A DNA stretch of 55,559 nt from NCBI RefSeq assembly GCF_001280085.1, contig NZ_LGED01000225.1, positions 1-55,559 of the forward strand, given 5' to 3'. Position numbers and translations under genes: made by a program. The stretch comes from Saccharothrix sp. NRRL B-16348 (GTDB lineage: Bacteria; Actinomycetota; Actinomycetes; Mycobacteriales; Pseudonocardiaceae). Below are positions 7,966 to 15,219 of this stretch, one piece after another. Every line of letters begins with the position of its first letter. The first letter of the stretch is position 1. The notes beneath the pieces are model-generated. The model was not told the DNA's origin and did not search any database. It saw only the letters and a list, made by a program, of their open reading frames with translations.

Positions 7966-9150
7966 TCACAGGAAGTCGGTGTTCGGCTCCAAACCGAGCT
8001 TCACGCGGCCGAGGGTTTCCAGGTTCGTCTTCGGGTACATGATCGCGTGGCGCTGGAGCACGCCGATGTCCCGCTGGATCCGCTGGAGCGGGACGTGCGA
8101 GTAGATCGACGAGGCGCCGGCGCCGTCCGCGAGGAGGTCCACCGCCTGCTTGGCCCGGCCGACGGCCGCGCCCGCGTCCATGCGCGCGACGGCCTTCTCC
8201 TCGACGGTCCACGCCTCACCGGACGCGGACTTGGCCTCCAGCAGGTCGACCACGCGGTAGAGGTGGAACTCGGCCTCGCTGATGAGCTGGATGGCCTCAC
8301 CCAGCTGCAGGTGCGTGACCGGCGCCTCGCTCTGGCGGTCGTAGTGGGTGTAGGTGATCTTCCGGTTCGGCACCCGCTCGAGGAAGTTCTCCAGCGCGGC
8401 ACGCGCCATGCCGATCGCCGGCGCGGCGGCGACCGCGATCGCCATCTGCATGAACGGGACCCGCCAGGCCTGGTACTCCGCGTTGAGCTTCGTCTCCAGC
8501 TTGCCCTCGAGCGCCATCGGGAGCACCCGCACCAGCCAGCCCTCGGGGACGAAGAGGTCCTTCGCGGCGGTCGACCGGCTGCCGGTGCCGCGCAGGCCCG
8601 CGGTGTGCCAGTCGTCGGTGACGATCAGGTCCGCCAGTCGGACGACGGCGAGCGCCGGCTCACCCGTGCCGTCCGGGTTCTTCAGCACGGCGAAGTGGGC
8701 GACCCACGTCGCGTGCGGCGAGCCGGTCTGGAAGTGCCAGTTGCCGTTCAGGAGGTAGCCGCCCTCGGTCGGCTCGGCGAAGCCGCTCAGCTCGACGGAC
8801 CCGCAGAACCGGACGTCCGGGTCCGCCCAGATCTCGTCCTGGGCCGCGTCGGGGACCAGTGAGGACAGCCAGGAAGCCATCGTGAACGAGACGCACGTCC
8901 AGCCGACGGAGCCGTCCCCGCGGGCGAGTTCCGCGATCACGTCGACCACGGTGCGCATGTCCGGCACGCTGCCGCCGTACCGCGCCGGGATCCGCATCTT
9001 CAGCAGCTCGTTCTCGGTCAACGCGTCCAGGACGTCCGGGTGCAGTTCCCGGTGCTCCTCGTGCCACCCGGCGTGCTTCCGGATCATTTCCACCAGGCCC
9101 GTCGCCCGGCTGACGAGGTCGGGCCTCGACTGGGACATGATCAAACTCAT
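7966..9150 (-). CDS. Acyl-CoA dehydrogenase-fold flavoprotein (class D monooxygenase-like), copy 2
   Basis: A 394-residue protein, the same length as its convergent paralogue at 6616. The ATG at 9150 has GAGGAG 9 bases upstream on the minus strand; a second in-frame ATG at 9138 lacks such a site. Matching landmarks with copy 1 are LKMRIPARYGGSVPDMRTVV, DDWHTAGLRGTGSRSTAAKD, RKITYTHYDRQSEAPVTHLQ and the C-terminus KLGLEPNTDFL. The fold and likely chemistry are as for copy 1: reduced-flavin-dependent hydroxylation or N-oxidation, with an external flavin reductase. The C-terminal domain has diverged (LFVPEGWLVRVLPMALEGKL), so the substrate may differ. It is divergent from the PPOX-family gene across a 616-base intergenic region containing paired direct repeats. 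Confidence 0.75.
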   Translation of the reverse strand: MSLIMSQSRPDLVSRATGLVEMIRKHAGWHEEHRELHPDVLDALTENELLKMRIPARYGGSVPDMRTVVDVIAELARGDGSVGWTCVSFTMASWLSSLVPDAAQDEIWADPDVRFCGSVELSGFAEPTEGGYLLNGNWHFQTGSPHATWVAHFAVLKNPDGTGEPALAVVRLADLIVTDDWHTAGLRGTGSRSTAAKDLFVPEGWLVRVLPMALEGKLETKLNAEYQAWRVPFMQMAIAVAAAPAIGMARAALENFLERVPNRKITYTHYDRQSEAPVTHLQLGEAIQLISEAEFHLYRVVDLLEAKSASGEAWTVEEKAVARMDAGAAVGRAKQAVDLLADGAGASSIYSHVPLQRIQRDIGVLQRHAIMYPKTNLETLGRVKLGLEPNTDFL

Positions 9151-9766
9151 TCTGCACTGCTCCTCGATGCGATGGAGGGATGCGAGAAATGGACTCTCCG
9201 CGGGGCCGCGCGGCCCCCGGCGGGTATCAGCCACCCGGCCCGGACGGGCGTCGCATTCACCGGTTGGAATTACCACTCCGGTTGGAATTACCGACCCGTC
9301 CGGACTCAGGACAGGTTGCGACATCGACCTGAAAGAGTCAGCTGTCACCTCTCTCCAGGCTAGTGCGGTCACGAACGGCGCCACCTCTCCGAAATTGCTT
9401 CGTGCCAAAGCGCGGGCACCTGCCGATATCTGCCGCCGGGGCACGTTGAAAGAAGACCGCGCGCAGCGGCCGTGGCAAAGTCGCCTGCGGGTGCGCAGAA
9501 CGGCCGACATGCTTCGCAGCAGAGCCTGTGCCATGTCGCCGAACCGACGCGAACGCCGTTGCGGCGTCCGAGGTGACGAAGGGCCCGCGATGAGTCGGAC
9601 GAGAACGCCACGCGCGAGCCCGAATCATCCCGCACTATTCCGGGCGACCGGGAAATAGCCGGCCCGAACCTCTCGCATCCTTTCCGTCACCTACTCGCCC
9701 ACTTCTCACACGGCTGGAGCAGCGCGGTACCCGTCGTGGTCACCCGCTGCACAGAAGGGACAACCC
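9151..9766. promoter_or_regulatory. 616-base divergent promoter region, no gene seen
   Basis: This gap separates the minus-strand flavoprotein (start 9150) from the plus-strand PPOX gene (start 9767). Open frames inside it have the residue composition of chance GC-rich frames and no family match that I recognise. It contains the paired repeats at 9260-9292 and must hold promoters for both flanking genes. No unambiguous -10/-35 pair is visible. Confidence 0.6.
9260..9292. repeat. Two 15-bp direct repeats 18 bp apart, candidate operator
   Basis: CCGGTTGGAATTACC occurs perfectly at 9260-9274 and again at 9278-9292. The 18-base period is just under two helical turns. The pair lies 110-140 bases upstream of the flavoprotein start at 9150, where an activator or repressor would be expected to bind. 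Confidence 0.6.
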
Positions 9767-10375
9767 GTGGAATACCGCGAAATCGTCGACATGGTGAACA
9801 CCGATCCGGTGATACAGACCCTCATGGCGGAGCCGATCCCGATTCGACTCGCCTACCTCGGCCTGGACGGCTTTCCCCGTTCGGTCCCGATCAACCACGT
9901 CTGGAACGGGCAGGCGTTCCTCTTCGCCACCCCGAACCTGGCCTACAAGGTCAAGGCGATCACCGCGAACCCGCAGGTCGCCTTCACCCTCGACGTCGGC
10001 GCCGGCCGGCCGGGGCGCGAGACCCGCGCCAAGGTCTCGGCGTTGATCGGCCCGCCGCCGGCGGCGTTCGACTTCGCGCCGATCGCCATCCACGGGCGCG
10101 GGCTCGCCACCGTCGAGCTGACGCCGGGCGTGCCGCAGGAGCACATCGACGCGTCCCGGCGGATGATCGGCGACGACGAGAAGTGGGAGGAGTGGGCGCG
10201 CGTCAGGCGCGCGGAGACCAGCGGCATGGCGCTGATCACGATCGTGCCGACCCACCTCGTCGTGGTCGACTTCGTCACGCGGTTCCCACCGCCGTCCGAG
10301 GTCAACGTCACCGCGTTCGGCGCGGACCAGCTCGACGAGTCGACGGGTCGGGTGAACGTCGCCGGGCGGGCGTAG
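9767..10375 (+). CDS. Pyridoxamine 5'-phosphate oxidase-fold (FMN/F420-binding split barrel) protein
   Basis: A 202-residue protein. The GTG at 9767 follows AGAAGGGA (9753-9760). The N-terminal two thirds form the split beta-barrel of the PPOX superfamily: RLAYLGLDGFPRSVPINHVW, then QAFLFATPNLAYKVKAITAN and QVAFTLDVG. Such proteins bind FMN, F420 or haem and act as oxidases, reductases or sensors. The C-terminal third (helix DASRRMIGDDEKWEEWARVR and strand GMALITIVPTHLVVVDFVTRF) is typical of actinobacterial members. Its position beside two predicted reduced-flavin-dependent oxygenases makes a redox link conceivable, but it does not resemble the usual HpaC-type flavin reductases. A hairpin ends the unit. 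Confidence 0.78.
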   Translation: MEYREIVDMVNTDPVIQTLMAEPIPIRLAYLGLDGFPRSVPINHVWNGQAFLFATPNLAYKVKAITANPQVAFTLDVGAGRPGRETRAKVSALIGPPPAAFDFAPIAIHGRGLATVELTPGVPQEHIDASRRMIGDDEKWEEWARVRRAETSGMALITIVPTHLVVVDFVTRFPPPSEVNVTAFGADQLDESTGRVNVAGRA

Positions 10376-10388
10376 GCCCGTGATGGGC

Positions 10389-10430
10389 GGGACGGCGCGG
10401 TCTCGCGGCGGTGGTCCGCGGCGCCGTCCC
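10389..10430 (+). terminator. Hairpin terminator after PPOX-family gene
   Basis: GGGACGGCGC (10389-10398) pairs with GCGCCGTCCC (10421-10430), with further G/C pairing in the loop, 13 bases after the stop codon. A TATACT hexamer just downstream (10436-10441) could be the -10 box of the following DUF899 gene. Confidence 0.65.
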
Positions 10431-10525
10431 ACCCCTATACTCCACGCCGTACTGCGAACACGGAGTGTCACCACGCCTCGTTGACGTTCGGGTCCTCGAA
10501 CCCCGGGACAACCAGAGGAACACTC

Positions 10526-11311
10526 ATGAGCGAGGAGCCACTGCGCCTCGGCTGGCCGACGTTCGGCCACGAAACACCGGCCCTGCCCGAGGTCGTCGAC
10601 CGGTCCACGTTCCAGGCCGAGCTAAACGAGCTGCGCGCCCGGGAGAAGGCGCACACCCGGGAAGCCGTGGCGATCGCCGCGGCGCGCCGGCGGCTCCCGA
10701 TGGTCGAGGTGGCCGCGGACACCGAGCTGATCGGGCCCGACGGGCCGGTCACGCTGCTCGACGCGTTCGAGGGACGGCCGCAGCTCGTCACCTACTACTT
10801 CATGTGGTACCCCGGCAAGCCCGCTGACCAGCAGTGCGAGGGCTGCACCTGGAACAACACCCAGATCTCGGAGCTGTCCTACCTGCACTCCCGCGGCATC
10901 ACCTACGCGGTCCTCTGCCAGGGACCGTTCGACGAGAGCTACCGCTACCGGGAGTTCATGGGCTGGCAGATGCCGTGGTACTCGGCGCAGGGTTCCCTCG
11001 ACACGTTGCTCGCCGGGAAGCAGATCGGCCTGATGCACATCGTGTGCTACGTGCGGGACGGCGACCGGGTCTTCGAGACGTACTGGACGAGCCGCCGCGG
11101 CGTCGAGGTGCTGGACTACAGCTACGGGCTCATGGACCTCACCGTGTGGGGACGCCAGGAGCCGCAGGAGGAATCGCCGCCCGGCTGGCCGCAGCAGTGG
11201 GGAGCCGGGGTCGGCGTCTCCGGCCACGTCACGCGGTTCGACGGACGCCCCATCGCCCAGTGGTCGCGCGTCGAAGCCGGCCGCTCCGACGACCTCACCG
11301 CCGACCCCTGA
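10526..11311 (+). CDS. DUF899 family thioredoxin-like protein
   Basis: A 261-residue cytoplasmic protein with an ATG at 10526 preceded by AGAGGA. The family signature is clear: FQAELNELRAREKAHTREAV, then RRLPMVEVAADTELIGPDGP and LLDAFEGRPQLVTYYFMWYP. A C-x-x-C pair follows at residues 104 and 107 (QCEGCTWNN). DUF899 proteins have a thioredoxin/AhpC-like fold, and the CxxC sits where a redox-active pair would be expected, but no reaction is established. The C-terminal part (YSYGLMDLTVWGRQEPQEES, GHVTRFDGRPIAQW) also fits the family. It is separated from the PPOX gene by a terminator and probably has its own promoter. Confidence 0.85.
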   Translation: MSEEPLRLGWPTFGHETPALPEVVDRSTFQAELNELRAREKAHTREAVAIAAARRRLPMVEVAADTELIGPDGPVTLLDAFEGRPQLVTYYFMWYPGKPADQQCEGCTWNNTQISELSYLHSRGITYAVLCQGPFDESYRYREFMGWQMPWYSAQGSLDTLLAGKQIGLMHIVCYVRDGDRVFETYWTSRRGVEVLDYSYGLMDLTVWGRQEPQEESPPGWPQQWGAGVGVSGHVTRFDGRPIAQWSRVEAGRSDDLTADP

Positions 11312-11329
11312 TCCGGGCCTTCCCGGCGG

Positions 11330-12469
11330 TCACGCCGCGCGGTAGCGGGCCCGGACGTCCTCGCGGAGCAGTGCGCCGAGACCCACTCTCTGCAGGCGCG
11401 CGTCCAGCTGCCGCACGGTGATCCCCAGGGCGGTCGCGGTGGTCGCCAGGTGCCAGTCGTGGGCTGCCAGCTTGCTCAGCAGGTAGCCCCGGCGGGTCTG
11501 GGCCTCCGAGAGGCGGAAGGTCTTCAGGTACGCCGTGCGGCCGTCGCGGTCGGTGATCAGTTCGCCGATGTGGTTCTCCTCCTTGAGCCGGAACGTCGGC
11601 AGGAAGCGGGACAGGGTGTAGTCGCCCATCCGGTACACGCGGCGCGCCGAGTAGGTCTCGCCCAGCAGCGCCTCGGCCATCGTCAGGTCGTGGAAACGGG
11701 CCCACTCCGCCTGTTCCCGGGCCGCCGCCGCACGCAGGTCGGCCAACGAGGCCACGTCGTCGGTCAGCCGCACGTCGAACCGGGGCGCGGCCGCCCTCAT
11801 GGTCGCGTACTGGTGGACCAGTTCGCCGTACATGTCCTGCACGAGCGTGGCGTGCAGCGCCCGGTAGTCGTCCGGGTGCGGCACGACGAACGCCGCGGCC
11901 AACGCGTCGGCCACGTACACCAGCACACCGCACTGGCTCGGGTGGATCTCGAAGTGCTTCAACGCGTCCACCAGGCCCTCGACCTCGGCGCCCGAGTACG
12001 CCTCCTCCACGCGTGGCGACAGGCCGTGGCGGATCGCGTGCTCCGACCACTCGTCCCACACGATCAAGGGGCCGCCGAAGTGCAGCGCCAGGTACCCCTC
12101 GACGGCGATGTGCAGGGGCAGGAACCGCAGGCGGTTGCGGTCGACCCGGCGTGCCATCCGGCGGCGGAACCGCAGCTTCATGCCGTGCTCCGGCGGCCCC
12201 GCGTCGTCGGCGTCCCGCTTCAACTGGGTGCCGTACGTCGCGACCGGGCTGTCGTCGTCGGTCCACGTGGCCACGAAACCGTGCGGGATGTAGGACACGT
12301 AGTGCGTGCGCCGGTCCAGCTCGACCACACCGGGGTCGTCCCGGTAGGCGCGGGCGTGCAGGCGCAGCCCGGTGATCGGCTCGTCCCGCGTCAACGGCAC
12401 GAGCCGGACACCTCCCCACACCTGCGCCGCACGCGTGGTCAGCCCGGTCAGGTCGAGCTCCACCGTCAC
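11330..12469 (-). CDS. HTH-ending partner of the TROVE/vWA protein (ARPP-like, tentative)
   Basis: A 379-residue protein whose GTG start (12469) overlaps the stop of the upstream gene as GTGA, so the two are translationally coupled; GGAGGAGG lies just upstream. The N-terminal region (LTGLTTRAAQVWGGVRLVPL, residues about 5-60) resembles a domain I associate with ARPP-type proteins of predicted conflict systems; this call is tentative. The middle is alpha/beta with no catalytic motif that I recognise. The last 60 residues are a helix-turn-helix (LSEAQTRRGYLLSKLAAHDW, then TTATALGITVRQLDARLQRV), so nucleic-acid binding is likely. The partnership with an RNA-binding-type TROVE protein suggests a shared ribonucleoprotein or regulatory role (inference). 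Confidence 0.55.
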   Translation of the reverse strand: MTVELDLTGLTTRAAQVWGGVRLVPLTRDEPITGLRLHARAYRDDPGVVELDRRTHYVSYIPHGFVATWTDDDSPVATYGTQLKRDADDAGPPEHGMKLRFRRRMARRVDRNRLRFLPLHIAVEGYLALHFGGPLIVWDEWSEHAIRHGLSPRVEEAYSGAEVEGLVDALKHFEIHPSQCGVLVYVADALAAAFVVPHPDDYRALHATLVQDMYGELVHQYATMRAAAPRFDVRLTDDVASLADLRAAAAREQAEWARFHDLTMAEALLGETYSARRVYRMGDYTLSRFLPTFRLKEENHIGELITDRDGRTAYLKTFRLSEAQTRRGYLLSKLAAHDWHLATTATALGITVRQLDARLQRVGLGALLREDVRARYRAA

Positions 12470-13869
12470 CCCTCCTCCAGGAACCGGGACACCCGCTCGT
12501 CGAAGTGCGCCCGCAGGTCGGCGAAGGCGGTGCCGCCCTCGATGAACCGGGCGAACTCGACCAGGGCTGGCACGTCCTCCGCGTCGCGCACGCCGACCGT
12601 CGGCACCGCCCGCGCGAGCCGCTTCACGTCGAAGTCGGCCGCGTCGTACACCGGGTTGAGGTGCACGGCGGCCACCCGGCGCGCCGGGTCGAGCTTCGCC
12701 CGCCACACCCGCAGCACCTCCGCCGCGAGCCCGTACGGCGCGTTGTCCCAGCCGTCGGACACGATCAGCAGCCGGTCCGGCGCGTGCTCCAGCGCGTCGA
12801 GCACCCGCTCGCCCAGCGGCGTCATCCCGAACGGGTAGGCCAGCAGGGCGTCGGTGCGACCCGACGTCCACAGCGGGACGTACTCGGCCGCCAACTCCGC
12901 CAGCAGGTAGTGGCACGCCAGCGCGACCGCCAACGGGCGACGGCGCTTCTGCGCGGACCCGGACGCCGAGAAGCTGTCGTCCAGCACCGCCGCGACCCGA
13001 CCCCACCCGCCCGCGGCCCGCCCGGCGGCGCGGACCGCCGCCGCACGCAGCGCGCCGGTCAGCTCGTCACGCCGTTCGGCCCGTTCGGCCACGGGCAGGG
13101 ACAGCACGTAGGACGCCAGGCGCGTCAACGGCATCTGCCCGAGGTCGACCGCCACCGCGGCGTTGCCCCGCCGTGCGGACTCCTGCACCCGGAGCCGTTC
13201 CAGCCTGGTCATCCGGGGCTCGATGCGCTTGAGGAACGTCGCCCGGTCGATCCCGTGCTTCGCGGCGAACCCCTCGGCCACCGTGTACGGCAGCCCGTAC
13301 ACCGACGCCTTCTCGTAGTGCGCCCGCCGCCACGTCTCCAGCAGCGGCGTGTCGTACCGGCGGTGGTCGCGGGTCGTGAAGAGGAACGGGCCCAGTTCGC
13401 CGTCCGGCGCGACGTGCGCGTGTCGCAGCGCCCGCTTCAGACCGGTGCGGTACTTCACGGCGTCGAACGCCGGGTCGGGCCGACCCGCGACCCACTCGCG
13501 GATGATCGCGCGGGTGCGCCGGTTGTTCACCTTCGCCCGGCGCAACGCGCGGAACAGGTCGTACACGCGCTGCGGCGGCAGCACGCGCAGCCGTCGTGCG
13601 ATCAGCGCGCCCTCGACCCGTCGTTGGCCGGCGGTGGCGTCGCCGGTGGTCTCCAGCAGCTTGCGGACGATCAGCGCGGCGTTGTGGTCGTTGATGTCCA
13701 GCGCGAGGGCCGCGGCGTACAGGTCGCGGTAGTTGCCGATCACGTAGTCGTGCAGGAAGTCCAGCGACAGCCGCTGCTCGTCCGCCCCGCCGTGGAACTC
13801 GCGCTGCGACGTGGACGTCGTGGCAGCGTTGATGAACAGCAGCATGTCGTCGGCGGCGATGGCGTCCAT
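12466..13869 (-). CDS. Ro60-like TROVE/vWA domain protein
   Basis: A 467-residue protein with an ATG at 13869 and GGAG upstream. Residues about 10-260 are a helical-repeat region like the TROVE module of Ro60/Rsr: DDMLLFINAATTSTSQREFH, then RLRVLPPQRVYDLFRALRRA and YEKASVYGLPYTVAEGFAAK. Residues about 290-450 form a von Willebrand A domain. It has a MIDAS-type D-x-S-x-S (DDSFSAS, first Asp at 297) and a second acidic site in LLIVSDGWDN (Asp 372). Bacterial Ro60 proteins ring-bind Y RNAs and misfolded RNAs, often with a nuclease or ligase partner. No Rsr-type nuclease or RtcB lies nearby; instead the gene is coupled (GTGA) to the HTH protein downstream. RNA binding is inferred from family. Confidence 0.72.
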   Translation of the reverse strand: MDAIAADDMLLFINAATTSTSQREFHGGADEQRLSLDFLHDYVIGNYRDLYAAALALDINDHNAALIVRKLLETTGDATAGQRRVEGALIARRLRVLPPQRVYDLFRALRRAKVNNRRTRAIIREWVAGRPDPAFDAVKYRTGLKRALRHAHVAPDGELGPFLFTTRDHRRYDTPLLETWRRAHYEKASVYGLPYTVAEGFAAKHGIDRATFLKRIEPRMTRLERLRVQESARRGNAAVAVDLGQMPLTRLASYVLSLPVAERAERRDELTGALRAAAVRAAGRAAGGWGRVAAVLDDSFSASGSAQKRRRPLAVALACHYLLAELAAEYVPLWTSGRTDALLAYPFGMTPLGERVLDALEHAPDRLLIVSDGWDNAPYGLAAEVLRVWRAKLDPARRVAAVHLNPVYDAADFDVKRLARAVPTVGVRDAEDVPALVEFARFIEGGTAFADLRAHFDERVSRFLEEG

Positions 13870-14351
13870 GCGTCAACACTCCGGGGAAGTCGGGGCCGGC
13901 CGGGGAATGGGGGCACGATCAGCGAATCATCGCTTCAGAGGCGGGTTCCGGAAGTCGCACCGAAGTCCCGCGGCCGGCCGGCGAACTGTAGCAACCACGT
14001 GGCCCGTTCCGCGCCGGATATCGCGTAACGGGCACGTGCGGACGCGGGTCCGGGTGGCGGGCACGGCGTGGGACGTGCCCCGGCGGCCGACAGGTGACGA
14101 TCGGACGACTGCGTGAGCACCCCGCCGCGCACGCCGGATGAGAGCGGAAAGCTCTCCCGTGCACGACTTGTCACCAGGCTCCAGCAAACCCGAGGCGATG
14201 GCGGAAGCGCGAGTGACAAAGCGCTTCAACGGAGTGACGACGTGCCGCGAGCCTTTTCGGCCGGAGATCGGCGCGCAACTCTGGAACGCGTCCGACGAGC
14301 CGTTCCGGCCGCACCCGAGGTTCTCCGAAATCCACACGAAGGAACTGGACA
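13870..14351. other. 482-base intergenic region between the TROVE operon and the lectin gene
   Basis: No protein gene is seen. The region must hold promoters for the divergent TROVE operon and the lectin gene. Bacterial TROVE genes often sit beside a Y RNA gene, so I looked for a tRNA-like T-arm (GTTCGA-type loop) and found none convincing. GC-rich inverted segments exist (e.g. around 13960-13975) but do not form a clear known RNA. Confidence 0.4.
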
Positions 14352-14941
14352 ATGACCGAAACCCGCCGATCCACACCGCAGCGCATAAGCCTCCAGGAGG
14401 CGTATCAGGGTGTCGCGGTGCACATCGACCACGCGTACACCGGCCAGCACCTCAACCCTCACGGTTACGCCGGCGGCGAGGGGACGTGCGTCCTCTTCGA
14501 CGACCACGACGACGCCAACTGGCTCGGCGAGAGTTGGATCCTCGAACCGCAGGACGACGGCACGGTCAAGATCAAGAACAACCAGACGAGCCTGTACCTC
14601 GCCGCGTTGTCGAATCCGACGTACCAGCTCTTCAGGGCGGAGGTGCGGTTGCCCGCGACCAACGAGACCCCGCCGCCGGCGGGGCACACGTGGGAGAAGA
14701 GGTGGGTGTTGAACCCGGCCGGGTTCGGCGAGGTGTTCACCATCCGCCCGGCCGGTGACCACACGCTGGCGATCTCCCCGCACGCGACCGCTCCGGTCGG
14801 GACCCCGGCACCCAGCTGCAGATCCTCAACGAAGGCCCGTACCTGAACCAGCTCTTCACGCTCGTGCGCGCCTGGCCGGACAAGCAGGGCCGTGCCCACG
14901 GCGGCGGGCAGAAGCCGGGTGTCGAACAGGACCAGGTCTGA
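14352..14941 (+). CDS. Beta-trefoil (ricin-B-like) lectin domain protein, frameshifted
   Basis: The ATG at 14352 follows AAGGA and opens a frame that stops early at 14846. Three beta-trefoil units are visible at protein level: WLGESWILEPQDDGTVKI with SLYLAAL, RWVLNPAGFGEVFTIRP with HTLAIS, and QLQILNEGPYLNQLFTLVR. The third unit is in a different frame. After APVG at about 14800 the original frame degenerates, while the -1 frame continues QLQILNEG to a stop at 14939-14941. One missing base near 14795-14801 explains this, either a real lesion or a sequencing error. Without repair the trefoil lacks its third lobe. No signal peptide is visible. The fold usually binds sugars; the ligand here is unknown. 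Confidence 0.65.
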
Positions 14942-15001
14942 CGGGCGCCTTTGCTCGAAGACGTCGACCCCTCGCCGCGAAATACCGCGAAATGATCGCG
15001 G

Positions 15002-15121
15002 GTGGCCATCGTCGCGGCGAGGGATTCGACGAAAAGGCGGGCGGAACCCGTTGACAGATACCTGGTGAAGAGCGACGACCTGGGCGTGCCGACGGACATC
15101 CCGCTGCGGTGGGGTGACTGA
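15002..15121 (+). CDS. Possible small ORF, 39 residues (low confidence)
   Basis: A GTG at 15002 opens a 39-codon frame ending RYLVKSDDLGVPTDIPLRWG and one Asp. The second half has clear G/C third-position bias and a protein-like composition, whereas the first half does not. It sits in the 278-base gap before the subtilase gene and has no ribosome site. It may be the tail of a lost gene, a small peptide, or chance. Confidence 0.2.
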   Translation: MAIVAARDSTKRRAEPVDRYLVKSDDLGVPTDIPLRWGD

Positions 15122-15219
15122 ATCGGCGGAGCGTGCAGCAGAACGGGGGTCTGCCGCGTTTGATCACCAGCCACACATGACGACCGGCGAGGTGTCGTCG
15201 TGCCCGACCTGGAGGGCTG

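Noticed and set aside
8882..9658. Plus-strand frame in the gap between flavoprotein and PPOX genes
   Set aside because: It begins inside the antisense of the flavoprotein gene, has no ribosome site, and its composition is Arg/Ser-rich without a recognisable domain.
6616..11311. Treating the flavoprotein/PPOX/DUF899 block as part of the PKS cluster
   Set aside because: It lies more than 25 kb from the PKS genes with many unrelated units and terminators between; no sequence evidence links them.
15051..15056. Perfect TTGACA as a -35 box
   Set aside because: No TANNNT-type -10 box lies at a suitable distance downstream, so a promoter cannot be supported.
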